A stretch of 64,000 nucleotides of DNA from an uncultured Clostridia bacterium. Lineage in GTDB: Bacteria > Bacillota > Clostridia > Christensenellales > Aristaeellaceae. This document shows positions 43,749-52,716 of the stretch, piece after piece. The position numbers and the translations under genes were made by a program. How positions within the stretch are numbered: the first letter of the stretch is position 1; each line of letters begins with the position of its first letter. The notes beneath the pieces are model-generated. The model was not told the DNA's origin and did not search any database. It was given only the letters and a program-made list of their open reading frames with translations. The stretch is from positions 20,301-84,300 of the forward strand of contig CAMNKK010000002.1 of NCBI GenBank assembly GCA_946542235.1, given 5' to 3'.

Positions 43749-43903
43749 GACGGAAAACGCAAAGAAAACAGAAAGTTGGATCCAAAAAACAATAATAAAC
43801 CCCGGGCAAGGCAGGATTTATCAGGAAAATGCGAGAATTAGAGAGTGGAGTAGATTGTTTCCGGATGGAAACACAGAAACACAAGTAAGGAGGATTTGGT
43901 GTC

Positions 43904-45445
43904 ATGAAGAAATTTCTTTCTCTGATGCTGGCCGTACTGATGCTGGCCCTGCCGGTGTTCAGCGGAGCTGAAACCGCGGTGGAGACGGTGACGGCCCTGG
44001 CGTCTGCGGACTTTGCAGCCGGCTATCTGGCAAAAGGCGACCGGCTGGTGACGAATATCACCATTGAACCCGGAATTGTGCTGCTTTCCGGCGTGCCGGA
44101 GCAGCTTCAGTCCGCGATCCAGGATCTGCTGAAGGCGCTGGCTTTTGAAGTCACGGGCCAGAAGACGGACGGCATGGCTCAGGGCGGCTTCCGCCTGCTG
44201 CTGAACGGCGAAAATGCGCTGGATATCCTTGTGGCACTGGGTGAAAAAGGCGTCTATGCCGCTTCCACCCTGCTGGGGGATAAAATCGTACAGGTCACGC
44301 CGGATCAGCTCAAGTCGCTGGCCGACCAGCTGTCGGAGCAGCTCGTTGCCAGCGGAAAAGTTTCCAGGGAGCAGATGGACTCCATCAAGAATGCCCTGGC
44401 GAAATTCAAGGATGATCCGAACGGCGCGCTTGCTTCCATGATCGGTCAGCCGGATTTCGGTCCCCTGATGGAGGCGCTGAGCGGACTGGTGAGCGGAACC
44501 AACCTGATGCCGCAGGAAGTTACGGAGCTTCCGGAGGGCGTCACGATTGACGCGAAATATGTCATGAACGTGGTGCTGTCCAAGGAGGCGCTGACCAAGG
44601 TGACCGATGCCCTGGCAAAGCTGCTCTGGTCCATGCCCGTGGTGCAGCAGATCGCGCAGAACGTGAAGACCGGAGACGGCGAGCCGCTGACCGAAGGGAA
44701 GCTGGTATCCAAGCTGAACGCCATTCCCGGCGCGCTGAGCAAGGATCTTCAGATTGATGTGTATATGACGGAGGACGGACAGACCATCCAGGCCGTGTCC
44801 GGCTTTGAAATCACGGCCAACGGTTCCACCGTGCCGATCAACTTCAGCGTGACGGCTGAGACTGCGGCGGACGGCACCCATGTGCTCTGGACTGCCGGCG
44901 CCCAGAAGGGTGACGAAGCCATGCTGATGACCGGAGACATGAAGATCGCCGTCAGCGAAAACGGCGGTACCATGACCTATGATGTGACGGCGAGCATGAC
45001 CAGGAACGGGGAAACCTTTACGCCCATGGAGGAGAATGTCCATGCGGCCTGGACGGCGGAGGAGAAGAGCCGTGCCATGACCATGGAAATTGCCGTGCAT
45101 GCGAAGAACGACGCGGCGGCGGATCCGATCAACATGATCTTTACGATCGCGAGCCAGGATCAGGATCTGGGCGACCATGCGGAGGGAACCCTGACGATCA
45201 ACGCAGCCATGGAGAACATCGGGGATATCGTCACGCTGACCATCGGGAAGAAGACGGATATGGCGGAGGCCTATATTGTGACGGAGGACGCCGTACAGCC
45301 CCTGGCGATGAATTCCGAAGAGATGAACGCCTTTACCCAGGAAGTTTCCGCTACGGCCCAGCAGGCGCTGATCGGTCTGATCAACAAGCTGCCCGAGAGC
45401 GTGCGGAACCTTGTCATGCAGCTGATGGGCGGCGGACAGCAGTAA
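43904..45445 (+). CDS. Secreted protein of unknown function (Sec signal peptide)
   Basis: MKKFLSLMLAVLMLALPVFSGAE signal peptide; RBS aaggagg; no recognised domain. Confidence 0.75.
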   Translation: MKKFLSLMLAVLMLALPVFSGAETAVETVTALASADFAAGYLAKGDRLVTNITIEPGIVLLSGVPEQLQSAIQDLLKALAFEVTGQKTDGMAQGGFRLLLNGENALDILVALGEKGVYAASTLLGDKIVQVTPDQLKSLADQLSEQLVASGKVSREQMDSIKNALAKFKDDPNGALASMIGQPDFGPLMEALSGLVSGTNLMPQEVTELPEGVTIDAKYVMNVVLSKEALTKVTDALAKLLWSMPVVQQIAQNVKTGDGEPLTEGKLVSKLNAIPGALSKDLQIDVYMTEDGQTIQAVSGFEITANGSTVPINFSVTAETAADGTHVLWTAGAQKGDEAMLMTGDMKIAVSENGGTMTYDVTASMTRNGETFTPMEENVHAAWTAEEKSRAMTMEIAVHAKNDAAADPINMIFTIASQDQDLGDHAEGTLTINAAMENIGDIVTLTIGKKTDMAEAYIVTEDAVQPLAMNSEEMNAFTQEVSATAQQALIGLINKLPESVRNLVMQLMGGGQQ

Positions 45446-45479
45446 AAACAAACCAGCAGATTACCCGGGGCGGTAACCA

Positions 45480-45511
45480 AAAGGCTCAGCCGGAGATTCC
45501 GGCTGAGCCTT
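45480..45511. terminator. Intrinsic terminator between convergent genes
   Basis: aaaggctcagccggagattccggctgagccttg. Confidence 0.75.
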
Positions 45512-45538
45512 GTTATTTCAAGCAAACGGGGAAGAGAA

Positions 45539-47173
45539 TCAGGAACGGTTCTGGCTGTCTACCAGTCCTTCGCCGCCGTACATTTTGCGGAGCTTCGGCT
45601 TCTCAATCTTGCCGGTGGCGTTCCGGGGAACAGGAGCAAGGATGATTTTGCGCGGCCGCTTGTACCGGGGCATTCCCTGGCAGAACTCCTGAATGTCCTC
45701 CACGGTGCAGTCCACTCCGGGCACCAGCTCCACGATCGCGGCCGCAATTTCACCCAGCCTGGGATCCGGGAGACCGATGACCGCGACATCCTTGATGGGC
45801 TTGAAGCCGGCCATGAAGTTTTCGATCTCCACCGGGTAGAGGTTTTCCCCGCCGGAGATCACCACGTCCTTTTTCCGGTCCACCAGGTAGATAAAGCCCT
45901 CTTCGTCCATGCGGGCCATATCCCCTGTCAGAAGCCAGCCATCCTTCAGCGTTTCGGCCGTGGCCTGAGGATTGTTGTAATAGCAGACCATCACGCCGGG
46001 CCCCTTCAGCGCCAGTTCTCCCACCTCACCCTGAGGCACTTCCTTCATTTGGGAATCGACAATCTTCACTTGCCAGCCATAGCCCGGAACCCCGATGGCG
46101 CCGACCTTCCGGACATTTTCCACCCCGAGGTGCACCGCGCCGGGACCGATGGATTCACTCAGCCCATAATTTGTATCGTACTGATGGGATGGGAAATATT
46201 TCAGCCAGCGGCGGATCAGGCTCTGGGGTACCGGCTGGGCGCCGATGTGCATCAGGCGCCACTGATCCAGGTGATAGTCTTCCAGATGCAGTTCTCCGCT
46301 GTCCAGTGCGGTCAGGATATCCTGAGCCCAGGGTACCAGAAGCCAGACGATGGTGCAGTGCTCGTTGCTGACGGCCTGCAGGATGGTTTCCGGCCGCGTC
46401 CCTTTCAGGATGACGGCCTTGCTGCCGGAGATCAGGCTGCCGAACCAGTGCATCTTGGCGCCGGTGTGATACAGCGGAGGAATGCAGAGAAAACAGTCCT
46501 CCCTGGTCTGGCCGTGGTGCGCCTGCTCCACCCGGCAGGAGTGGATCAGGCTGCGGTGCTTGTGCAGGATTGCCTTCGGAAAGCCGGTGGTTCCGGAAGA
46601 AAAATAGATGGCCGCATCATCCTCCTCCGTCAGCGTGCATTCCGGGAAGAGGGAGCTGCTTTCATTGATCAGCTCGTTCAGGTCATCGGCAAAGGAGGGA
46701 CAGCCCGGGCCCAGATAGACCAGATCCACCTGGGGGATCTGATCGGCAATTTCCTCCACCCGGCCGATAAATTCGGGGCCGAAGATCATCATATTGCTGT
46801 CGGAGAGATTCAGGCAATACTGGATTTCATTGGCGGCATAGCGGAAATTCATAGGCACGGCGAGGGCGCCGGTTTTCAGGATACCGAAATAGATCGGAAG
46901 CCAGTCAATGCAGTTCATCAGAAGGATGGCGACCTTGCTGCCCTTGCCCAGGCCATGGCTTTTCAGCATATTGGCCACCCGGTTGGCCTTCTCATTGAAA
47001 ACGGCCCAGGTGATTTCCCTCCGGTAATGACGGGAACGGACGCTGGGCTCCACCAGCTCAAAATCGTGCCAGGTGACCCGGCGGGTCTCCGGCTGATCCG
47101 GATTAATCTCAATCAACGCGGAATCGTTCGGCCATTCCCGGGCATTCCGCTCCAGCAGATGTACGATGGTCAT
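45539..47173 (-). CDS. AMP-dependent acyl-CoA synthetase/ligase
   Basis: AAIYFSSGTTGFPKAILHKH; YDTNYGLSESIGPG; GWLLTGDMARMDEEGFIYLVDRKKDVVISGGENLYPVEIE; NATGKIEKPKLR. Confidence 0.95.
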   Translation of the reverse strand: MTIVHLLERNAREWPNDSALIEINPDQPETRRVTWHDFELVEPSVRSRHYRREITWAVFNEKANRVANMLKSHGLGKGSKVAILLMNCIDWLPIYFGILKTGALAVPMNFRYAANEIQYCLNLSDSNMMIFGPEFIGRVEEIADQIPQVDLVYLGPGCPSFADDLNELINESSSLFPECTLTEEDDAAIYFSSGTTGFPKAILHKHRSLIHSCRVEQAHHGQTREDCFLCIPPLYHTGAKMHWFGSLISGSKAVILKGTRPETILQAVSNEHCTIVWLLVPWAQDILTALDSGELHLEDYHLDQWRLMHIGAQPVPQSLIRRWLKYFPSHQYDTNYGLSESIGPGAVHLGVENVRKVGAIGVPGYGWQVKIVDSQMKEVPQGEVGELALKGPGVMVCYYNNPQATAETLKDGWLLTGDMARMDEEGFIYLVDRKKDVVISGGENLYPVEIENFMAGFKPIKDVAVIGLPDPRLGEIAAAIVELVPGVDCTVEDIQEFCQGMPRYKRPRKIILAPVPRNATGKIEKPKLRKMYGGEGLVDSQNRS

Positions 47174-47438
47174 GAAGCTTTCCTCCGATTTATCATATTC
47201 AGATCAGGAGAAATGATACTCTCTTTGACTGTGAATAGCAATAAAAGTGCTGCAAAAGAACAAAAAGCCCCGGCGGGGAAATGAAACCCACGGGTCTTTT
47301 TCTGTTCTTCCGTTGAAGAAAGCGGATGCGGTATGTATAATGAAAAAGGGTATGCCTGCCATTTTCCGGCGGGCCCGGACGGCTTTTTACCCTCTCCGGC
47401 GGAGAGAAATGCTGCGGCACCCATCGGATAGAAAAGTC

Positions 47439-47467
47439 GTGACATCCACGGAAGAAACAGTTATAAT
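47439..47467 (+). promoter_or_regulatory. Predicted iorA promoter (GTGACA-17-TATAAT)
   Basis: GTGACA 47439-47444, TATAAT 47462-47467. Confidence 0.65.
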
Positions 47468-47524
47468 ACGACAAATCGGAAGAAAACATCCCCGGTGCTC
47501 GGGGGAAGGAAGGAATGACCTCTT

Positions 47525-49282
47525 TTGAAGAAGCTTTTGATCGGAAACGAAGCGGTTGCCTGGGGCCTGTATCACGGAGGGCTGCGGGTGATCAGCTCCT
47601 ATCCCGGAACACCGTCGACGGAGATTACGGAATTTCTGTCCAAACATGACGACATTCACACGGAGTGGGCGCCCAACGAAAAGGTCGCCTGCGAGGCTGC
47701 TTTCGGCGCGAGCCTGGCGGGAGCCAGGTCTGCCTGCGCCATGAAGCATGTGGGGCTGAATGTGGCGGCGGATCCGCTGTTTACCCTGAGCTATACGGGG
47801 GTGACCGGCGGACTGGTGATCTGTGTGGCGGATGACCCGGCCATGCATTCCTCCCAGAATGAGCAGGATTCCCGGCATTACGCCGCCGCGGCCAAAGTAC
47901 CGATGCTGGAGCCGTCGGACAGCGCGGAAGCCTACGCCTTTGCAAAGTCCGCCTTTACCCTGAGCGAAGAATACGATACCCCCGTAATTCTGCGGATGTG
48001 CACCCGGATTGCCCACAGCCAGTGCCTGGTGGAAATCGGGAACCGGGAAGAAGTCCCCCTGAAGGAATATGTCAAGCAGCCCGCCAAGTATATTATGATG
48101 CCTGGATACGCAAAGGTCCGCCATCCGCTGGTGGAGCAGCGGACGGAACGGCTGAGGGCTCTGGCGGAGAATTGCGAATACAACCGGGTGGAAAACCGGG
48201 GAAGCAAAATCGGCATCATTACCAGCGGCTGCAGCTACCTGTATGTAAAGGAAGTATTCGGCGACAGCGTGTCCATCCTGAAGATCGGGATGCCCAATCC
48301 GCTGCCGGAAAAAATGATACGGGATTTCGCTTCCTCCGTGGAGAAGCTGTACGTGATCGAGGAGCTGGATCCGGTCATTGAAAACCATGTGAGAGCCCTC
48401 GGAATCGACTGTACGGGCAAGAGCCTGTTCAGCGCTGTGGGCGAGTTCAGCCAGCAGACAATCCGGGAAGCCTTCCGGAAGGAGGGCGTGAGCTTCGGGG
48501 AGCAGCCGGAGATGCAGGGGAAGGCGCCGCAGGTTCCCGGCCGGCCGCCCATGATGTGCTCCGGATGCCCGCATCGGGGCATGTTCTACACCCTGGCCAA
48601 AAACCATATCACCGTGCTGGGAGACATCGGATGCTATACCCTGGGAGCGGTGGCTCCGCTGAACGCCCTGGACTCCACCCTGTGCATGGGCGCCAGCGTC
48701 AGCGGCATCCACGGGTTTAACCTGGCCCGGGGCGGGGAGACGGAGAAGAAGACCGTCGCCGTGATCGGAGATTCCACCTTCATGCATTCCGGCATGACGG
48801 GGCTGGTAAACATCGCCTACAACGCGACAAACTCCACGGTCATCATTCTGGACAACTCCATTACGGGGATGACCGGACATCAGCAGAATCCGACCACCGG
48901 ATACAATATCAAGGGCGATCCCGCGGCCAAGGTGGATCTGGAAGCGCTGTGCCGCGCCCTGGGAATCCGCCGGGTCCGGGTGGTGGATCCCTACAACCTG
49001 AAGGAATGCGAACAGGCGGTGAAGGAGGAGCTGGCGGCCGAAGAGCCCAGCGTCATTATTTCCCGGCGCCCCTGCGTGCTGCTGAAATATGTAAAGCCCA
49101 AAGCGCCGCTGCGGGTGGATTCCGCGAAGTGCAGAGCCTGCCGCCGCTGTATGGGGCTGGGCTGCCCGGCGATTTCCATGAAGGAAGGGAAGGCGCGCAT
49201 CGATCAGACCCTCTGTGTGGGCTGCGGCGTGTGCGAACAGCTTTGCCCCTTTGAGGCCATCGGGGAGGAAGAACGGAAATGA
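47525..49282 (+). CDS. iorA: Indolepyruvate ferredoxin oxidoreductase alpha subunit (TTG start)
   Basis: LLIGNEAVAWGLYHGGLRVISSYPGTPSTEITEFLS; CSGCPHRGMFYTL; C-terminal 2x[4Fe-4S] CRACRRCMGLGCP / CVGCGVCEQLCP. Confidence 0.95.
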   Translation: MKKLLIGNEAVAWGLYHGGLRVISSYPGTPSTEITEFLSKHDDIHTEWAPNEKVACEAAFGASLAGARSACAMKHVGLNVAADPLFTLSYTGVTGGLVICVADDPAMHSSQNEQDSRHYAAAAKVPMLEPSDSAEAYAFAKSAFTLSEEYDTPVILRMCTRIAHSQCLVEIGNREEVPLKEYVKQPAKYIMMPGYAKVRHPLVEQRTERLRALAENCEYNRVENRGSKIGIITSGCSYLYVKEVFGDSVSILKIGMPNPLPEKMIRDFASSVEKLYVIEELDPVIENHVRALGIDCTGKSLFSAVGEFSQQTIREAFRKEGVSFGEQPEMQGKAPQVPGRPPMMCSGCPHRGMFYTLAKNHITVLGDIGCYTLGAVAPLNALDSTLCMGASVSGIHGFNLARGGETEKKTVAVIGDSTFMHSGMTGLVNIAYNATNSTVIILDNSITGMTGHQQNPTTGYNIKGDPAAKVDLEALCRALGIRRVRVVDPYNLKECEQAVKEELAAEEPSVIISRRPCVLLKYVKPKAPLRVDSAKCRACRRCMGLGCPAISMKEGKARIDQTLCVGCGVCEQLCPFEAIGEEERK

Positions 49283-49851
49283 AAACGACAAGCATTATGA
49301 TCGTAGGCGTAGGCGGCCAGGGAAGCCTGCTGGCCAGCAAGCTGCTGGGAAATCTGCTGACGGAGGAAGGCTATGACGTCAAGGTCAGCGAGGTGCACGG
49401 CATGAGCCAGCGGGGCGGCAGCGTGGTGACCTATGTCCGGTACGGGCAGAAGGTGTATTCCCCGATCGTGACGGAGGGGGAGTGCGACTTCATTATCAGC
49501 TTTGAGAAGCTGGAAGGAGCCAGATATGCCAGCTGCCTGCGCAAGGGCGGAAAGATCATTGTGAATACCCAGCAGATTGATCCCATGCCCGTGATCACCG
49601 GCGCGGCGGAATATCCGGAGAATGTGCTGGAGGAACTGAAGACCCAGGGCTTTGATGTGGATGACTTTGACGCGCTGACTCCGGCGCTGGAGGCCGGGAG
49701 CGCGAAAGCCGTGAACATCGTGCTGATGGGACATTTTGCAAGGCATTCCGGCATTCCGAAGGAGCACTGGATCCAGGCGCTGGAAAAGACGGTGCCTGCC
49801 AGGTTCCTGGAGATGAACCGGAAGGCGTTTGAACTGGGCTATACCGCCTGA
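49279..49851 (+). CDS. iorB: Indolepyruvate ferredoxin oxidoreductase beta subunit
   Basis: SIMIVGVGGQGSLLASKLLGNLLTEEGYDVKVSEVHGMSQRGGSVVTYVRYG; ATGA overlap with iorA. Confidence 0.95.
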   Translation: MKTTSIMIVGVGGQGSLLASKLLGNLLTEEGYDVKVSEVHGMSQRGGSVVTYVRYGQKVYSPIVTEGECDFIISFEKLEGARYASCLRKGGKIIVNTQQIDPMPVITGAAEYPENVLEELKTQGFDVDDFDALTPALEAGSAKAVNIVLMGHFARHSGIPKEHWIQALEKTVPARFLEMNRKAFELGYTA

Positions 49852-49920
49852 AGGGCGTAAACCTGCGGACAGCCGGCGGAAAAAGACAGGCTGAATAAAG
49901 AAGAGAAGAGGTGGAGTCCG

Positions 49921-51246
49921 TTGAAGTACTTTCAGGAGAAGGCGGAAACCATGCCGCTTTCCGAGCTGCGGAAGCTGCAGAGTGAGAAGCTGGTAAAGCA
50001 GGTTCGCCATGTATATGAGCATGTGGCGCCTTACCGCAGGAAGATGGATGAACTGGGCGTCAAACCGGAAGACATTCACGGCATTGAGGATCTGCCGAAG
50101 CTTCCCTTTCTGACGAAGGGCGACCTGCGTGATGAGTATCCTACGGGTTATCTGGGCGTTCCGATGAAGGACTGTGTGCGCATTCAGTCCACCAGCGGCA
50201 CCACGGGACGGCGTGTGGTGGCGTTTTATACGCAGCACGATATCGATCTGTGGGAAGACTGCTGCGCCCGGGCGATCGTAGCCACGGGAGGCTCCGATGA
50301 AGATGTGCTGCAGGTTGCCTACGGCTATGGGCTGTTCACGGGCGGCGCCGGCCTGAACGGCGGCAGCCACAGGGTGGGCTGCCTGACGCTGCCCATGTCC
50401 TCCGGAAACACGGACCGGCAGATTCAGTTCATGATGGATCTTGGGGCCACGATTCTCTGCTGCACACCCTCCTATGCCGCTTACCTTGGAGAAAGTATGA
50501 AAGAGCGGGGCATCGCTCCGGATCAGAACCCGCTGCGGGTCGGCATATTCGGCGCGGAACCCTGGACGGAGGAAATGCGGCAGGCGATTGAAAAGTCCCT
50601 GGGCATCAAGGCATATGATATCTATGGACTGACCGAAACCTCCGGCCCCGGGGTTGCTTTCGAGTGCCAGGAGCAGCAGGGAATGCATATCAACGAGGAT
50701 CACTTCATCGCGGAAGTGATTGATCCGGAGACGGGGAAGGTGCTTCCCGAGGGCAGCAAGGGCGAGCTGGTGTTCACCAGCCTGGACAAGGAAGCGTTCC
50801 CCCTTCTCAGATACCGGACGCGGGACATCTGCATCCTGAGCCGGAAAAAGTGCGCCTGCGGCAGGACCTTTATCCGGATGACCAAGCCCATGGGCCGCAG
50901 CGATGACATGCTGATTATCCGCGGCGTCAACGTATTCCCGAGCCAGATTGAGACCGTACTGCTGAAGGAAGGCTATACGCCGAACTATCAGATTGTGGTG
51001 GATCGGGTAAACAACAGCGATACCTTTGATATTCTCGTGGAGATGGATGAAGCGATGTTCGCGGATACGGTATCCGTGATTACCGGACGGGAGAAGGCAC
51101 TGGTTGCCGCGATGCGCGCGATGCTGGGCATCGGGCCGACGGTTCATCTGGTGGCACCCCATTCCATCCAGCGGAGCGAGGGCAAGGCAGTCCGGGTGAT
51201 CGACAAACGCAAGCTGGTGACGGATACCCAGTGGCTGGGGAAATGA
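49921..51246 (+). CDS. paaK: Phenylacetate--CoA ligase family protein
   Basis: QSTSGTTGRRVVAFYT; YDIYGLTETSGPGVAFECQEQQGMHINEDHFIAEVIDPETG; GRSDDMLIIRGVNVFPSQIE. Confidence 0.95.
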   Translation: MKYFQEKAETMPLSELRKLQSEKLVKQVRHVYEHVAPYRRKMDELGVKPEDIHGIEDLPKLPFLTKGDLRDEYPTGYLGVPMKDCVRIQSTSGTTGRRVVAFYTQHDIDLWEDCCARAIVATGGSDEDVLQVAYGYGLFTGGAGLNGGSHRVGCLTLPMSSGNTDRQIQFMMDLGATILCCTPSYAAYLGESMKERGIAPDQNPLRVGIFGAEPWTEEMRQAIEKSLGIKAYDIYGLTETSGPGVAFECQEQQGMHINEDHFIAEVIDPETGKVLPEGSKGELVFTSLDKEAFPLLRYRTRDICILSRKKCACGRTFIRMTKPMGRSDDMLIIRGVNVFPSQIETVLLKEGYTPNYQIVVDRVNNSDTFDILVEMDEAMFADTVSVITGREKALVAAMRAMLGIGPTVHLVAPHSIQRSEGKAVRVIDKRKLVTDTQWLGK

Positions 51247-51283
51247 GATCACCATCGGACAGAAACGGAAAGGAGAGAAACCA

Positions 51284-51715
51284 ATGGCCCTGAATCAACT
51301 GTCTGTTTTTGTGGATAATACACCTGGCGCCCTGGCGGACATTGCGGAGGTGCTCGCAAACGCGGACATCAATCTGCGCGCGCTTTCCATTGCGGATACG
51401 GAACGCTTCGGCATCCTGCGCATGATCGTCAGCGACAACAGGATGGCGGTTTCCGTGCTGAAGGGAAAGGGCTACATCGTCAAGGAGACGGAAGTGGTCG
51501 GCGTCAAGATCGGAGATCAGCCCGGAAAGATGGCGGAGGCGCTGAAGGTGCTGGATCTGGCCGAAATCAATCTGGAGTACCTGTATGCCTTCTGCGCCCG
51601 GACGGAGAGGCATGCCTATCTGGTCATCCGCGTCGCGGATAACCAGAAGGCGGAGGAAGTGCTGACCGCCGCGGGGTTCCATATGATCGAAGACTCGGAT
51701 GTGGCAAAGCTGTAA
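51284..51715 (+). CDS. Tandem ACT domain protein
   Basis: NQLSVFVDNTPGALADIAEVLANADINLRALSIADTERFGILRMIV; second ACT QPGKMAEALKVLDLAEINLEYLYAF; common partner of paaK/ior clusters. Confidence 0.92.
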   Translation: MALNQLSVFVDNTPGALADIAEVLANADINLRALSIADTERFGILRMIVSDNRMAVSVLKGKGYIVKETEVVGVKIGDQPGKMAEALKVLDLAEINLEYLYAFCARTERHAYLVIRVADNQKAEEVLTAAGFHMIEDSDVAKL

Positions 51716-51731
51716 GAAAGAACGGTTCCGG

Positions 51732-51766
51732 GGAGAGGAGACCGGGGTGTCTCCTCTCCTGTTTTC
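51732..51766 (+). terminator. Intrinsic terminator after the ACT gene
   Basis: ggagaggagac-cggggt-gtctcctctcctgtttt. Confidence 0.8.
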
Positions 51767-51828
51767 AAGGGAAAAAGCATGCTTCCGGAATGGTCCGGCA
51801 GTCTGGCAGGAAAGGAAGGAAAACAAAG

Positions 51829-52716
51829 ATGCGCATCGGTGCACTGGAAGCCGGCGGAACAAAAATGGTTCTGGGGATCTTTGATGAGGAGGGGCATTTG
51901 CTGGAGGACACGAAGCTTCCTACCCGCTCTCCGGCCCAGACCATGCCGGAGATTATTTCTTTCTTTCGGGAAAGGGAGATTGAGACGCTGGGTATCGGAA
52001 CCTTCGGACCGGTGGATCTCCGGCCAGGCTCCCCCACATACGGCGGTATTACCGCCACTCCCAAGCTGGACTGGCGGAACTATCCCATGCTTGCGAAGCT
52101 GCAGGAGGAGCTGCAGGTCCCCTGCGCCATCGATACGGACGTGAACGCCGCGGTGCTGGCGGAATGCAGGCTGGGTGCGGCCCGGGGATGTGAAAACGCG
52201 GTGTATGTCACCGTGGGAACCGGGATCGGGGCAGGTATTTTTGCGGGAGGGAAAACGGTTCACGGGCTGATGCACCCGGAAGTGGGGCATATGCTGCTGA
52301 AGCCGAATCCGCTGGATCCGCTGCCCCAGGGTATCTGCCCCTACCATGAGAGCTGCCTGGAAGGGCTGGCCTCCGGTCCGGCGATTGCCAAGCGGACCGG
52401 CGCGGGCGGGGAAGCGCTGCCGGATGACGATCCGGTATTTACCCTGGAGACAGACTATCTGGCACAGATGTGCGTGAACCTGATCATGACGGTCAGCCCC
52501 GAGCGGATCATGATCGGCGGAGGCGTGATGGAAAGGGAATACCTGCTGGACCGGATCCGCAAGGAAACGGTCCGGCTGCTGGGAGGATATATCCAGATGC
52601 CTGAAATCACGGCCAGGATTGACTCCTACATAGTACGGCCGGAGCTTTATCCCATCAGCGGGCTGATCGGCGCATGGCTTCTGGGAAGAGACGCGGGAGG
52701 AAATGCGGTTTCATGA
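51829..52716 (+). CDS. ROK family sugar kinase, fructokinase-like
   Basis: MRIGALEAGGTKMVLGIFDE; IDTDVNAAVLAECRLGAARG; VTVGTGIGAGIFAGGK; GICPYHESCLEGLASGPAI. Confidence 0.92.
   Translation: MRIGALEAGGTKMVLGIFDEEGHLLEDTKLPTRSPAQTMPEIISFFREREIETLGIGTFGPVDLRPGSPTYGGITATPKLDWRNYPMLAKLQEELQVPCAIDTDVNAAVLAECRLGAARGCENAVYVTVGTGIGAGIFAGGKTVHGLMHPEVGHMLLKPNPLDPLPQGICPYHESCLEGLASGPAIAKRTGAGGEALPDDDPVFTLETDYLAQMCVNLIMTVSPERIMIGGGVMEREYLLDRIRKETVRLLGGYIQMPEITARIDSYIVRPELYPISGLIGAWLLGRDAGGNAVS

Noticed and set aside
43661-43903. T-box or leader-peptide attenuator upstream of pheA
   Set aside because: No AGGGTGGNACCGCG-like T-box sequence and no Phe-rich leader ORF seen; only a short atcttttt/aaaaagat stem.
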